Positions 34,616 through 43,697 of a DNA stretch of 64,000 nt are shown piece by piece. The position numbers were made by a program, and so were the translations under genes. Positions within the stretch are counted from its first letter, which is position 1. Each line of letters starts with the position of its first letter. This DNA comes from Spirochaetota bacterium. Lineage in GTDB: Bacteria > Spirochaetota > Spirochaetia > Treponematales > Rectinemataceae. The notes beneath the pieces are model-generated. The model saw only the letters and a list, made by a program, of their open reading frames with translations, was not told where the DNA came from and did not search any database. The DNA lies in contig JAKLFE010000001.1 in the NCBI GenBank assembly GCA_022711355.1, positions 124,001-188,000 on the forward strand, in the 5' to 3' direction.

Positions 34616-36090
34616 GCCCAGCCTCCCGCCGCCGGCAGGCGGACGCGGACGGTGGTCCCCTCCCCCGGCGCGCTCTCGATCTCGACCCGCCCCAGGCCGC
34701 CGGTCGCCAGGGCCACGCGGCGCATGACGTTCCGCAGCCCGATGCCCCCCTCGCGCTCGCCCCGCGCGGCCTCGCCGCCCCCGGCCCGGAGGGCCTCGAG
34801 CTCGGCCCTAGCGATGCCGACCCCCGTGTCCGAGACCTCGAGGAGGACCTCGGAGCCCGCGCAGGCGACGCGGACGCGCACCGCGCCGCCCTCCTCGAGG
34901 TCGTGGAGGCCGTGGGTCACCGCGTTCTCGACGAGGGGCTGGAGGACGAGGGCCGGGGTCTCCGCGGAGAGGGCTTCGGGGTCGGCCTCGACGGAGAAGG
35001 AGTAGCGCTCGCCGAAGCGGAGCCGGAGGAGCCAGACGTAGCGCTCCACGCACTCGAGCTCGTCCGAGACGAGGACCGAGCGGGAGGGCGACTTGAGGGC
35101 GTAGCGGATGAAGCCCGAGAGCTTCTCCATGAAATTCCCGCTCCGCTCCGCCCCCTCGGCCATGGCGAGCTGCATGCCCGCCGCCAGGGTGTTGAAGAGG
35201 AAGTGGGGATTGATCTGGGCCTGCAGCGCCAGGAGCTCGGCGTCCTTGAGCCTGCGGTCCATCTCGACCAGGCGCAGGTCCTCCTCCATGAGCCTCCGCT
35301 CGATCTCGGCCTTGGACTTGAGCTCGTCGAAGGCCGCGCGCACGCTCCGGCGCATGTTCTCGAAGGCCGAGGCCACGGTCGCGATCTCCTCGGCGGCCTC
35401 GATCGGGGGGAGCTCGCGGTCGTAGTCGCCGCGGCCGATGGCGCGGGCCGACTCGGCGAGGGCGGAGAGGGGCTCGGTGATGGCCCAGGCGTAGCGGACG
35501 AAGACCGTGAAGGCCATGATGAGCGCCGCGAGGACGAGGGCCGCGTTGGTCGCCACTATGGCGCCGATCCGGGGCTCGAGCCCCGTGTAGGCCTCGATCG
35601 AGGCGGCGAGGTTGCGGCGCTCGATCCGCTCGACGATGAGGTTGGCCAGCTCGGCGCCGCGCAGGGTGCTCTCGAAGCGGTCGGAGTAGACGGCGATCCG
35701 GCCCTCGGCCTTGGCGGAGGCGGCGGCCCCGGCGTCGAGGAGGTAGCGGTCCACGAGGCCCGCCAGCTCGCGCTGGAGGAGGAGGGCCTCGTCGGCCCTG
35801 ACCTCGCGGTTGAGCGCGGCGGAGCGCTGGGCGAGGAGCTCCGCGGCGCCCTCGTAGGCCGCGAGGTAGTCGGGGCTCCGCGAGGTCAGGTAGCCGGAGA
35901 GGGCCTGGGCCGAGAGGGAGAGCCCGGAGCGGATCTCCTCGATGAGCTGGTTGCGCTCGAACAGGAGCCCCAGGCTCCGGGCGAGGGCGGCGGTGGCGAA
36001 GCCCGTGTAGAGGGTGGCGGCCCCGACGATCGCGAGCATCGAGAGCGTGACCGCGACCATCTTGCCGCGGAGGCTGGCGGGCCGCCTCAT
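34612..36090 (-). CDS. YesM/LytS-like sensor histidine kinase
   Basis: A 492-residue membrane kinase with a first membrane segment (~10-30), a ~150-residue extracytoplasmic helical domain, a second membrane segment (~180-200), a HAMP domain (ITEPLSALAESARAIGRGDYDREL) and the His_kinase domain (LKDAELLALQAQINPHFLFNTLAAG, phospho-acceptor in NPHFLFN), then HATPase (LVLQPLVENAVTHGL, DTGVGI). The ATG at 36090 overlaps the stop of the binding-protein-like gene, and its stop overlaps the regulator, giving a tightly coupled three-gene sensor. Confidence 0.95.
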   Translation of the reverse strand: MRRPASLRGKMVAVTLSMLAIVGAATLYTGFATAALARSLGLLFERNQLIEEIRSGLSLSAQALSGYLTSRSPDYLAAYEGAAELLAQRSAALNREVRADEALLLQRELAGLVDRYLLDAGAAASAKAEGRIAVYSDRFESTLRGAELANLIVERIERRNLAASIEAYTGLEPRIGAIVATNAALVLAALIMAFTVFVRYAWAITEPLSALAESARAIGRGDYDRELPPIEAAEEIATVASAFENMRRSVRAAFDELKSKAEIERRLMEEDLRLVEMDRRLKDAELLALQAQINPHFLFNTLAAGMQLAMAEGAERSGNFMEKLSGFIRYALKSPSRSVLVSDELECVERYVWLLRLRFGERYSFSVEADPEALSAETPALVLQPLVENAVTHGLHDLEEGGAVRVRVACAGSEVLLEVSDTGVGIARAELEALRAGGGEAARGEREGGIGLRNVMRRVALATGGLGRVEIESAPGEGTTVRVRLPAAGGWA

Positions 36091-37073
36091 TCGGGCGAGT
36101 TCCCCGTCTTCACGTCGAAGTCGACCTCCCGCACCCCGGGGGGGAAGAGCCCTTCCTCCATGTCGGCGAAGGCGCGCGCCGCCTCCTCCCCGATCCGCCG
36201 CGAGTCCCGGACGAGGCTGGCCGCGACGACCCCGCTGCGGAGGTGGCGCGAGAGCTCGGGCGTGTCGTCGGCGCCGACGATCATCACCCTCCCCTCGAGG
36301 CCCCGGTCCATGACGACCTGGGCCGCGCCGAGGGTGTCGCGGGAGGTGGCGCAGAAGATGGCGTTGATCTCCGGCGCGGCGGCGAGGAGGGTCGCGGCGG
36401 CCACCTCGCCCGAGAAGGAGCCCGGGCCGGCGCGGATGGTGCCGAGGATCTTCGCCCCCGGGTAGGTGGCCGCGGCGGCGGCGACGCCCTTGTACAGGGA
36501 GTCCTCCTCGGGCAGGGCCGAGCCCCCGCCGGCGGGGAGGATGATTCCGATGCGGGCCCGCTGGGCGAGGGCGCCGGTGATGAGGCGCCCCCCGCCGAAG
36601 CCCTGGAAGAGGGGGGCCGAGCCGATGAAGCAGGGCAGGACCCCGGAGGGCGCCTCCTTGCCGACGGCGACGAAGACCACCCCGGCGGCCTCGGCCCGGG
36701 CGGCGCGGCCCTGGACGTCCTCGTCGCGGGCCGCGTACATGACGATCCCGTCGGCGCCCGAGCGGAGGCCGATATCGAACCAGCGCTCGGCCTCCTCCGG
36801 GGAGGAGGGAAGGTAGCGCTCCACCTGCAGCGCCGCGTCGACGCCGGGCGCCGCGGAGGAGAGGCCCTCGAGGAGGCGGGAGAAGTAGGTGTCGTCGGAG
36901 GCCGGCAGGATGACCAGGAGATGGAGCCGGGCCCGGTGGGAGCTCGCCGAGCCCGCTATTCCCGCGGCCGCGAGGGCCTCGCGGCCCTTGCGCACCAGAT
37001 CGGCGTTGAGGAGGGCGGCGCCGAGGAAGACGAGCCCGAAGAACGCGGCGAGGATCCAAGCCAGCCTCTTCAT
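36087..37073 (-). CDS. Membrane-anchored sugar-binding-like sensor protein (Peripla_BP_4)
   Basis: A 328-residue protein with an N-terminal membrane anchor (ILAAFFGLVFLGAALL) without a clear cleavage site, then a periplasmic-binding-protein fold: RLHLLVILPASDDTYFSRLLEGL, LRSGADGIVMYAARDEDV, GVVFVAVGKEA, AIFCATSRDTLGAAQVV and VMIVGADDTPELSRHLRSGVVAASLVRD. It is not linked to its own permease but is translationally coupled to a YesM-type kinase. This resembles the XylFII-LytS-YesN sugar sensor of clostridia, so it probably binds a sugar and activates the kinase. A TATAGT box ends eight bases before the ATG. Confidence 0.88.
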   Translation of the reverse strand: MKRLAWILAAFFGLVFLGAALLNADLVRKGREALAAAGIAGSASSHRARLHLLVILPASDDTYFSRLLEGLSSAAPGVDAALQVERYLPSSPEEAERWFDIGLRSGADGIVMYAARDEDVQGRAARAEAAGVVFVAVGKEAPSGVLPCFIGSAPLFQGFGGGRLITGALAQRARIGIILPAGGGSALPEEDSLYKGVAAAAATYPGAKILGTIRAGPGSFSGEVAAATLLAAAPEINAIFCATSRDTLGAAQVVMDRGLEGRVMIVGADDTPELSRHLRSGVVAASLVRDSRRIGEEAARAFADMEEGLFPPGVREVDFDVKTGNSPE

Positions 37074-37150
37074 CGGGGGTGACTATAGCACGATTCGGCG
37101 CGGGAGAGGAACGAAGGCCGCTCGCGCCGGCGCTTCGCGCTTTATGCCGC

Positions 37151-37179
37151 TTCCGTCCGAGCCGACCATGGTGTATGAT
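37151..37179 (+). promoter_or_regulatory. Possible promoter of the PAS-GGDEF-EAL gene
   Basis: TTCCGT (37151-37156), a 17-base spacer and TATGAT (37174-37179) lie 35 bases before the ATG at 37215. The -10 box matches 5 of 6 consensus bases; the -35 is poor. Confidence 0.4.
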
Positions 37180-37214
37180 GGCCGAAATACGCGCGGCCCG
37201 ACGCCGCGCGGCGG

Positions 37215-39449
37215 ATGGAATACATGGATAAAGGCGCGGGCGTTCCCGTCGCGGAAGCTAAGACATCGAAGTCCATCTTCTCGCAGCTCCTCGAGCGGAT
37301 CGTCCAGGGCCGGGGCGTCAAGCTCGGCTCGGGGCCCGAGGGCGAGGTCAGCCTCGAGATCCTCCTCGAGAACTGCCCCGACTCCCTCCTCTCCCTGTCG
37401 ACCGCGGGCGTGATCTGCGACGCCAACCCGGCCTTCCTCTCCTCCTTCGGCTACTCCCGCGGCGAGCTCGTCGGCTCCTCGGTCCTCGCCCTCATCCCCG
37501 AGGGCTACCGGCCGGGCTTCGCCGAGGCCCTGGCCCGGCTCGACGCGGAGGGCCCCGAGTCCCGCGCCCCCGACGACGTCCTGGCCTTCCGCGGCGCCAA
37601 GCGCGACGGCACGAGCGTCACGATGGACTGCCTCCTCGCCCCGGTCGAGGAAAACGGCAACCGCCGGGTCCTCGCGGTGATCCGCGACCTCTCCCTCGAC
37701 CAGGAGCTCCTCGACCAGCTCAAGGAGAGCAAGGACCACTACGTCGCCCTCTCCGAGACCATCACCGAGGCCATCTTCCGCATCGACGAGGACTTCCGCA
37801 TCCTCTTCGCCAACTCGGGCGTCAAGAACACCTTCGGCTACGACAAGGAGGAGCTGGTCGGCCGCAACATGATCCGGCTCTTCCCCGAGGAGGTCTTCCG
37901 CAAGCACGAGCCGGAGTTCCGCAAGTACTTCTACATCGACGACCAGGACCGGGTCGGCATGGGGCTCAAGCGGACCATCGAGCTCCTCGGCGTCACTAAG
38001 TTCCGGGGCGTGGCGCCCATGGAGATATCCTTCGGCAACTCGAAGGAATTCCGCGGCCGCACCCTGACCTGCATCGTCCGCGAGATATCCCAGCGCAAGA
38101 CCATGGAGCGGCGCCTCCGGCACCTCGCCTACCACGACAAGCTCACGGGCCTGGGGAACCGGGACCTCTTCAACGAGGACATGAAGGCCATCCTCGCCGA
38201 GCCGGGCTGGGGGGCGGGGAGGAAGGCCGCCCTCCTGTTCATGGACCTCGACGGCTTCAAGCACATCAACGACACCCTCGGCCACGCCGCGGGCGACGAG
38301 CTCCTCGTCGAGACCGCGCGGCGCATCAGGTTCTGCCTCCGCGACTGCGATTTCGCCTATCGCTTCGGGGGCGACGAGTTCGTGACCCTCCTGTCCCTGG
38401 TCAGCGAGGCCAAGGACGCGGCCCTCGTGGCCGACCGCATCCTGCGCTCGATCCGCGAGCCCTACGAGATCCAGTCGAGCTCGGGGGAGAAGCTGCGCGT
38501 CGAGGTCGGGGTGAGCATCGGCGCCGCGGTCCTGCCCGACCACGGGAAGACCGCCGAGGCGGCCACCAAGAGCGCCGACATCGCCATGTACTGCTCGAAG
38601 GAGGGCGGCAAGAACCGCTACACCCTCTACGACGAGGCCATCAACACCAAGTCCACCCGCGACTGGAGGCTCCAGCAGGAGATGCGGCAGGCCCTCGTGA
38701 ACGGGGAGTTCGTCCTCCACTACCAGCCGATCGTGAACCGAGACGGGCTGATCCTCGGCCTCGAGGCCCTCGTGCGCTGGCAGCGCGACGGGGTGACCGT
38801 CCTCCCGCCCTCCGAGTTCATACCCCGCGCCGAGGAGAACGGCATCATCGTGCCCCTCGGGGCCTGGGCCCTCCGCCGCTCCCTCATGGACCTGCGCCGC
38901 CTCGACGCGGCCGGCTTCCACCGCATGTACATCAGCGTCAACGTCTCGAGCCGCCAGCTCGAGCTGCCCGACTTCGTCGACACCCTATCCGACGCCGTGG
39001 AGGGCTCGGGGGTCGACTCCTCCCGGGTCAACCTCGAGCTCACCGAGACCACCCTCCTGCGCAACCCCGACGACGCGGGGGCCAAGATCCTCGAGGTCAA
39101 GCGGCGCTACCCGAGCATGATGCTCGCGATAGACGATTTCGGCACGGGCTACTCCTCGCTCTCCTACCTGTCGCGCCTGCCCGTGGACAGCCTGAAGATC
39201 GACATCTCCTTCGTGCGGGCCCTCCACCGCGAGCAGAACCGCAAGGTGGTCAACGCCATCCTGAACCTCGCCGAGAGCCTGGACATCAACGTCGTGGCCG
39301 AGGGCATCGAGACGGCCGAGCAGCGGGCCTACTTCCGCGACAAGCGCTGCAAGGGCATGCAGGGCTTCCTGTTCATGAAGGGACAGCCCATCGACGAGCT
39401 CGAGAAACGGCTCCGCGCGATGCGCGACGCCGCGTCCGGCCCCGCCTAG
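37215..39449 (+). CDS. PAS-PAS-GGDEF-EAL cyclic-di-GMP enzyme
   Basis: A 744-residue protein without membrane segments. Two PAS domains (~50-165 and ~175-290) precede a GGDEF domain (LTGLGNRDLFNEDM to NRYTLYDE; RFGGDEF near 386) and an EAL domain (~490-735). The GGDEF motif is intact and an RxxD inhibitory site (RDCD) lies five residues before it. The EAL motif (GLEALVRW, ~516), NLELTET, DDFGTGYSSLSYL, KIDISFV and EGIET are all intact, so both synthesis and breakdown of c-di-GMP are possible. The input is probably a cytoplasmic signal via PAS. It meets the membrane diguanylate cyclase gene tail to tail with a 4-base overlap. Confidence 0.95.
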   Translation: MEYMDKGAGVPVAEAKTSKSIFSQLLERIVQGRGVKLGSGPEGEVSLEILLENCPDSLLSLSTAGVICDANPAFLSSFGYSRGELVGSSVLALIPEGYRPGFAEALARLDAEGPESRAPDDVLAFRGAKRDGTSVTMDCLLAPVEENGNRRVLAVIRDLSLDQELLDQLKESKDHYVALSETITEAIFRIDEDFRILFANSGVKNTFGYDKEELVGRNMIRLFPEEVFRKHEPEFRKYFYIDDQDRVGMGLKRTIELLGVTKFRGVAPMEISFGNSKEFRGRTLTCIVREISQRKTMERRLRHLAYHDKLTGLGNRDLFNEDMKAILAEPGWGAGRKAALLFMDLDGFKHINDTLGHAAGDELLVETARRIRFCLRDCDFAYRFGGDEFVTLLSLVSEAKDAALVADRILRSIREPYEIQSSSGEKLRVEVGVSIGAAVLPDHGKTAEAATKSADIAMYCSKEGGKNRYTLYDEAINTKSTRDWRLQQEMRQALVNGEFVLHYQPIVNRDGLILGLEALVRWQRDGVTVLPPSEFIPRAEENGIIVPLGAWALRRSLMDLRRLDAAGFHRMYISVNVSSRQLELPDFVDTLSDAVEGSGVDSSRVNLELTETTLLRNPDDAGAKILEVKRRYPSMMLAIDDFGTGYSSLSYLSRLPVDSLKIDISFVRALHREQNRKVVNAILNLAESLDINVVAEGIETAEQRAYFRDKRCKGMQGFLFMKGQPIDELEKRLRAMRDAASGPA

Positions 39450-40597
39450 AAGCCGGAGACCCGGTTGCGTCCGGAGCGCTTGGCCGCGTAGAGGCTCTTG
39501 TCCGCCCGGTCGACGAGCTCGGTGAGGGTCTCGCCCTCGCGCATGCTCGCGATCCCTATGCTGATGGTCACCTGCCAGGGCACCGCGTCGAAGCGGTGCT
39601 TGCCCACGTCGTCGCGGATGCGGGTGGCGATGAACTGGGCGGTCTCCGGGGAGGCCCCGAGGAGGAAGACGACGAACTCCTCGCCGCCGTAGCGGGCCGC
39701 GACGTCGCTCGCGCGCACGCAGGACTGGAGGATGAGGGAGATCTCCCGCAGGACCCCGTCGCCGACGGCGTGGCTCAGCCGGTCGTTGACCCGCTTGAAG
39801 TGGTCGATGTCGAGCATGAGGGCGTGGAAGCTCTCGTCGTAGCGCAGGGCGCGGGCGAAGAGGTTCTCGCCCGCCTCCTGGGCGAAGCGCCGGTTGTAGA
39901 GCCCCGTCAGGCCGTCGCGGAATGAGAGGTCCCAGAGCTCCCGGTTCTCGCGCTCGAGGGAGCGCAGCTTCTCGACCCCCGGCGCCACGACGCGCCGCAG
40001 GTTGAGGGCGACGGCGACGCCCAGGCCGGCCGAGGCCGCGGCGAGGGCGAGCGCCTCCCGGGCGAAGGAGCCTCCCGCCCCACGCTGCCCAGCGGCGAGC
40101 GAGGGCCAGAGGAGGGGGACGAGGATCGCCGCGGCGGCGACCAGGTCGGCCGCCCCGAGGAGGGAGAAGAGGTACATCGGGCGGTCCCAGTACAGGAGGC
40201 CGAGGAAGACGGAGCCGCAGAGGAGGGCCAGGGCCGAGCGCCCGGCGACCAGGTCGGCCGCGGAGGAGATGGCCGCGGCCGCCGCGATGATGGCCCCGAG
40301 GGCCGGCTTCGACCGCGAGAAGAAGGAGAGGGCGGCGGCATCCGAGCGGCGGAGGGCGAAGGCCACGAGGCCGCCCGCGGCAATGGCGAGGGCGGCGGCG
40401 AAGCCGGCCAGGGCGAGGGGGCCGGCCTCGGCGAGGGAGGGCTCGGGATAGGAGCGCCAGGCGAGGAAGGCGCCGAGGAGGCAGGCCGTCGCGGAGACGG
40501 AGGGGGCGACCCTCCATGCCCCGGCCGCCGGCTCCGCGGCGGCAGCGCCCCGGCGCGGCTTGCGCTTCGCGGCCCTCGGTCCCCCGCTCCTTCCCAT
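39446..40597 (-). CDS. Membrane-bound diguanylate cyclase
   Basis: A 383-residue protein with about five or six hydrophobic segments in the N-terminal ~200 residues (rich in Ala and Leu), a short coiled linker (LRSLERENRELWDLSFRDGLTGLYNRRF) and a GGDEF domain. The active motif reads GGEEF near residue 303, preceded at five residues by the RxxD inhibitory site (RASD), so it should make c-di-GMP under product control. No EAL domain is present. ATG 40597 is chosen; a start at 40666 would add 23 residues. Neither has a clear ribosome binding site. Confidence 0.88.
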   Translation of the reverse strand: MGRSGGPRAAKRKPRRGAAAAEPAAGAWRVAPSVSATACLLGAFLAWRSYPEPSLAEAGPLALAGFAAALAIAAGGLVAFALRRSDAAALSFFSRSKPALGAIIAAAAAISSAADLVAGRSALALLCGSVFLGLLYWDRPMYLFSLLGAADLVAAAAILVPLLWPSLAAGQRGAGGSFAREALALAAASAGLGVAVALNLRRVVAPGVEKLRSLERENRELWDLSFRDGLTGLYNRRFAQEAGENLFARALRYDESFHALMLDIDHFKRVNDRLSHAVGDGVLREISLILQSCVRASDVAARYGGEEFVVFLLGASPETAQFIATRIRDDVGKHRFDAVPWQVTISIGIASMREGETLTELVDRADKSLYAAKRSGRNRVSGF

Positions 40598-40671
40598 GCT
40601 ATCAAACTGTAGCGACGGGGAGTCGGCGCCGCAAGCCGGCCCCGTTGCCGTGACCTGGGCGGGCATGGGGC

Positions 40672-40929
40672 TTAGCGGACGATCCCGCCGTAGAAATTGA
40701 AGCGATAGCCCGGCGCGCGCGCCTTTTCCGAAGGGTCGGGGCCGAAGAGCTCACCCTCCCTGACGGGCCTGCGCGCCTTGGAAATCAGTCGATCGAGGGC
40801 CTTCCCATATCCGCGAGGGGTCTCGGACCCGCTCGCGCCACGGGTGGATCTCGGAGCCGCGGCCCCGAGCTCGCTCGCGTGGAACAGCTCCCGGCCGCCG
40901 ACCTGTCTCGTTTTTGCCTGTTTTTTCAT
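40672..40929 (-). CDS. Small basic protein of unknown function
   Basis: An 85-residue frame starting MKKQAKTRQVGGRELF and ending in PGYRFNFYGGIVR. The start at 40929 has GAGGCAGG upstream; an upstream extension to 41034 looks like read-through of non-coding DNA. It is rich in Arg, Lys and Ser/Gly in the middle and has an aromatic, non-charged tail. I do not recognise it. The gene is 75 bases from the diguanylate cyclase start and same-stranded as its neighbours. It may be real, but coding evidence is limited. Confidence 0.4.
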   Translation of the reverse strand: MKKQAKTRQVGGRELFHASELGAAAPRSTRGASGSETPRGYGKALDRLISKARRPVREGELFGPDPSEKARAPGYRFNFYGGIVR

Positions 40930-41122
40930 GGCCTGCCTCGACGGAATCCGCGCCCGAGTCCCCTCCCTCGCCCGAAACCCGGCCCGGGCGGCCGCGACTT
41001 GCGCGACCGCTGGCGGGAGGATAGCATCGCCCAACCTTCGCGTCTAGCTTCAGCTGCCCGGATCTGCTGATATATCAAGCGCGGCCGTCGAAGCAAGAGT
41101 CCCGAAATCTATAATCTTTCGC

Positions 41123-43642
41123 TCAGAAATCGAGCTCCATCTGGCTCCCCCGATCGAACCAAGCCGAGGCGTCGAGTCCCAGCGCGTCGGCCAGCGAGGC
41201 GGCTATGGGGAAGAGCTGGTGGGCGACGTAGTGCTCGTAGTCGAGGGGGGAGCCGCTCCTCCGCTCCTCGGGCTCGGCGCCCGCCCTGGTCATCAGGTAG
41301 GAGATCCGCCCCCGCTCCGAGCTCCAGCCCAGGAGGCGGGCGGCCCTGACCTGGGGCGTCTCGGAGGCGTAGTCCCGGGCCGGCCTCCGCAAGGAGCGGC
41401 GGTAGAGGAGGCGGTCGTCGAGCTCGCCGCGGCGGAGGGAGGCGACCGTGGCCGCGCAGAAGCCCGCCAGCCCGGCCTCGAGGGCGGCCCGGTCCCCGGA
41501 GGCCCCCGCGAAGATGAGCCCGAGGAGCTCGACCTGGAAGCGGCGCGCGAGGGGGGTGAAGTCGCTCCGCGCGGCCTCCATGCCCTTTACCTCGACCTCG
41601 GCGCCCCCATCCTCGCGGAGGAGGTAGCCCGCGTAGCCCTTGGCCCGCCCCCGCCCCTCCTCGCCGGCCTCGGCCCGGAGGCGGGCCGAGACGAATTTGA
41701 GGCGGGGGATGAGGAAGCGGCGGTAGGCCTTCTCGCAGCGCATCTTCAGGAAGGAGGGAAGGCCGTACTCGGCCTCGATGCGCCGGCCGAGCTCGGCGTT
41801 GAGCTCGGCGGCGAGCTCGGCGCCGAGGGCCATGAGCCGCTCGCGGCCGGCCTCCCCGCCCGGGCCGGCCTCCCCGAGGGCGCTCGAGGGCACGAGAGCG
41901 CTCTCGGGTACGAGAGCGAAGATCGAGTCCGTGTCGCCGTAGAGGACCCGCATGCCCCGCGCCTCGAAGAAGTCCCGGGAGGCGACGAGGAATTTCTTCC
42001 CGAAGGAGGTGATCGCGCCGGCGAGCTCGGTGCGGGCGTAGCGGCAGCCCTCGGCCCCGAGGACCCCGTAGAAGGAGTTCTGCAGGATCTTGAAGACGTA
42101 GGCCGCGGCCTCGTCGCCCGAGGCGAGGGCGGCCTCGCGCTCCGACGCGTACCGCGCGATGAGCTCGGGCATGACGCCGGGAGCCCGCTCGAAGCGGGCC
42201 CCGTTGGGCGCGACGATGTCGGAGGCCGCGGCCGGCCTGGCCCCGGCCCGGGCGTGGGCCAGGGGATCGACGTTGAAGGTCCGCATGATCGAGGGGTAGA
42301 GGCTCCGGAAGTCGAAGACCAGGACGTTCGGGAAGAGGCCGGCCTGGGGATCGAGGACCGTCCCCCCCGCCGCTCCCGAGACCTTGCGCTCCTCGCGGCC
42401 CGGGGGCAGGACGCGGCGCGAGCGCAGCTCGGCCCCGTAGACCCGCTCGAAGGCAGGTATGCTCGTCCAGGCCAGGTCGAGGCCGACCCCGGTGAGGGCG
42501 GCGCGCTCGGCGGTCAGCCGATCCAGGCCCGTCTTCGCGAGGATGCGGAGGACGAGCTCGGAATCGCGGAGGCAGTAGGCGCAGAAGGCCGCGGGCTCCT
42601 CGGCGCGGAGGCGCTCGAGCTCGGCGAGCTTGGCCTCGCCCCGGGCCGACACGGACTTGCCCTCGCCCAGGAGCTCCCGGGCCACGGCCTCGAGGCTGAG
42701 CTCCTCGAGCCGGCCTCCCCCCGCCCCCGCGATCCCGCCCGCGCGCACGAGGCGCAGGGCGTCGAGGGCGGCCCGGCCCGGCAGGTCGAAGACCGCCTTG
42801 CGCCCTGCCCGCTCGACGAAGGCCGCCGGCTCGGCCGTCCTGCCGATGTCGAAGGCCAGGCCGAGCTCCGAGAAGCGGCGCGCGAGGACGGGCAGGTCGA
42901 AGTCGAGGATGTTCCAGCCGGTGAGGACGTCGGGATCCCGTTCCGCGAGGCGCCGCGCGAAGGCCGCGAGGAGCTCGGCCTCGGCGTCGAAGCAGGAGAC
43001 TCCGGCCGGGTCGCGGCTTCCCTCCCCGGGCCGGGGCCTGAGGAAGAGGACCTCGCCCGGCGGGGCCGGGCCGCCCGGCGCGGCGGAGCCGCCCGAGCCC
43101 CCGGACTGGGCCATCGAGAGGGCGAGGACCCTCCCCTCGCGGTCGGTCTCGATGTCGAGGGCGAGCCAGCTAAGGCCGATGGGCGGGCCCTCGTCGGGCT
43201 CGAGCCCGGGATCGACGAAGACCGCGTCGACGCGCCGGCCGCCCCGCTCCTCGCCGCGCAGCCTGACGCGGCCCCGGAGGCCGAGGGAGGCGAGGAGCTC
43301 TGCCGACCTGCGCCGCTCCGCGGCCGCCGCCGGCAGCCCCGCCGCCCGCAGGGCTCGCTCCGCCTCGCGGAGCTCCCCGGGCCCGAGCTCGAAGCGGGCC
43401 AGGCCCTCCCCTTCGAAGGAAGTCCAGGCCTCGGGCCCGGAGCGGACGCGGCCGCCCAGGGCGGCGAGGGCCGCGTCGGCCCGCCCGGCCGGGACGAAGA
43501 GCGCGGGGCCGGGCCCGTGCAGGATCGCCGCGAAGCTCCGCCCCCCCTCGAGGCGGCCGGTCAGGAGGACGCGTCCCTCGCCGGCAGGGCCGCCGCCGGG
43601 CTCGTCCCAGGCGGCCACGATGAATCCCCGGGCCTCGGTCAT
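41123..43642 (-). CDS. polB: Family B DNA polymerase (Pol II type)
   Basis: An 839-residue replicative-fold polymerase of family B. The 3'-5' exonuclease motifs are present: Exo I LALDIETDREG, Exo II GWNILDFDLPVLARR, Exo III YCLRDSELVLRI. The polymerase motifs are also intact: A FDFRSLYPSIMRTF, B KILQNSFYGVLG, C YGDTDSIF near residue 569. E. coli Pol II is 783 residues and acts in damage tolerance and restart. A proofreading enzyme is therefore expected. The frame starts at ATG 43642, with the N-terminal domain weakly conserved. It lies 55 bases from an MFS gene on the same strand and has no repair-gene neighbours. Confidence 0.94.
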   Translation of the reverse strand: MTEARGFIVAAWDEPGGGPAGEGRVLLTGRLEGGRSFAAILHGPGPALFVPAGRADAALAALGGRVRSGPEAWTSFEGEGLARFELGPGELREAERALRAAGLPAAAAERRRSAELLASLGLRGRVRLRGEERGGRRVDAVFVDPGLEPDEGPPIGLSWLALDIETDREGRVLALSMAQSGGSGGSAAPGGPAPPGEVLFLRPRPGEGSRDPAGVSCFDAEAELLAAFARRLAERDPDVLTGWNILDFDLPVLARRFSELGLAFDIGRTAEPAAFVERAGRKAVFDLPGRAALDALRLVRAGGIAGAGGGRLEELSLEAVARELLGEGKSVSARGEAKLAELERLRAEEPAAFCAYCLRDSELVLRILAKTGLDRLTAERAALTGVGLDLAWTSIPAFERVYGAELRSRRVLPPGREERKVSGAAGGTVLDPQAGLFPNVLVFDFRSLYPSIMRTFNVDPLAHARAGARPAAASDIVAPNGARFERAPGVMPELIARYASEREAALASGDEAAAYVFKILQNSFYGVLGAEGCRYARTELAGAITSFGKKFLVASRDFFEARGMRVLYGDTDSIFALVPESALVPSSALGEAGPGGEAGRERLMALGAELAAELNAELGRRIEAEYGLPSFLKMRCEKAYRRFLIPRLKFVSARLRAEAGEEGRGRAKGYAGYLLREDGGAEVEVKGMEAARSDFTPLARRFQVELLGLIFAGASGDRAALEAGLAGFCAATVASLRRGELDDRLLYRRSLRRPARDYASETPQVRAARLLGWSSERGRISYLMTRAGAEPEERRSGSPLDYEHYVAHQLFPIAASLADALGLDASAWFDRGSQMELDF

Positions 43643-43697
43643 CGCGCCCAGTATAGCCCGGAAGCCGGGAGCATGGGGGAGATGGCGGGGGACCGCC

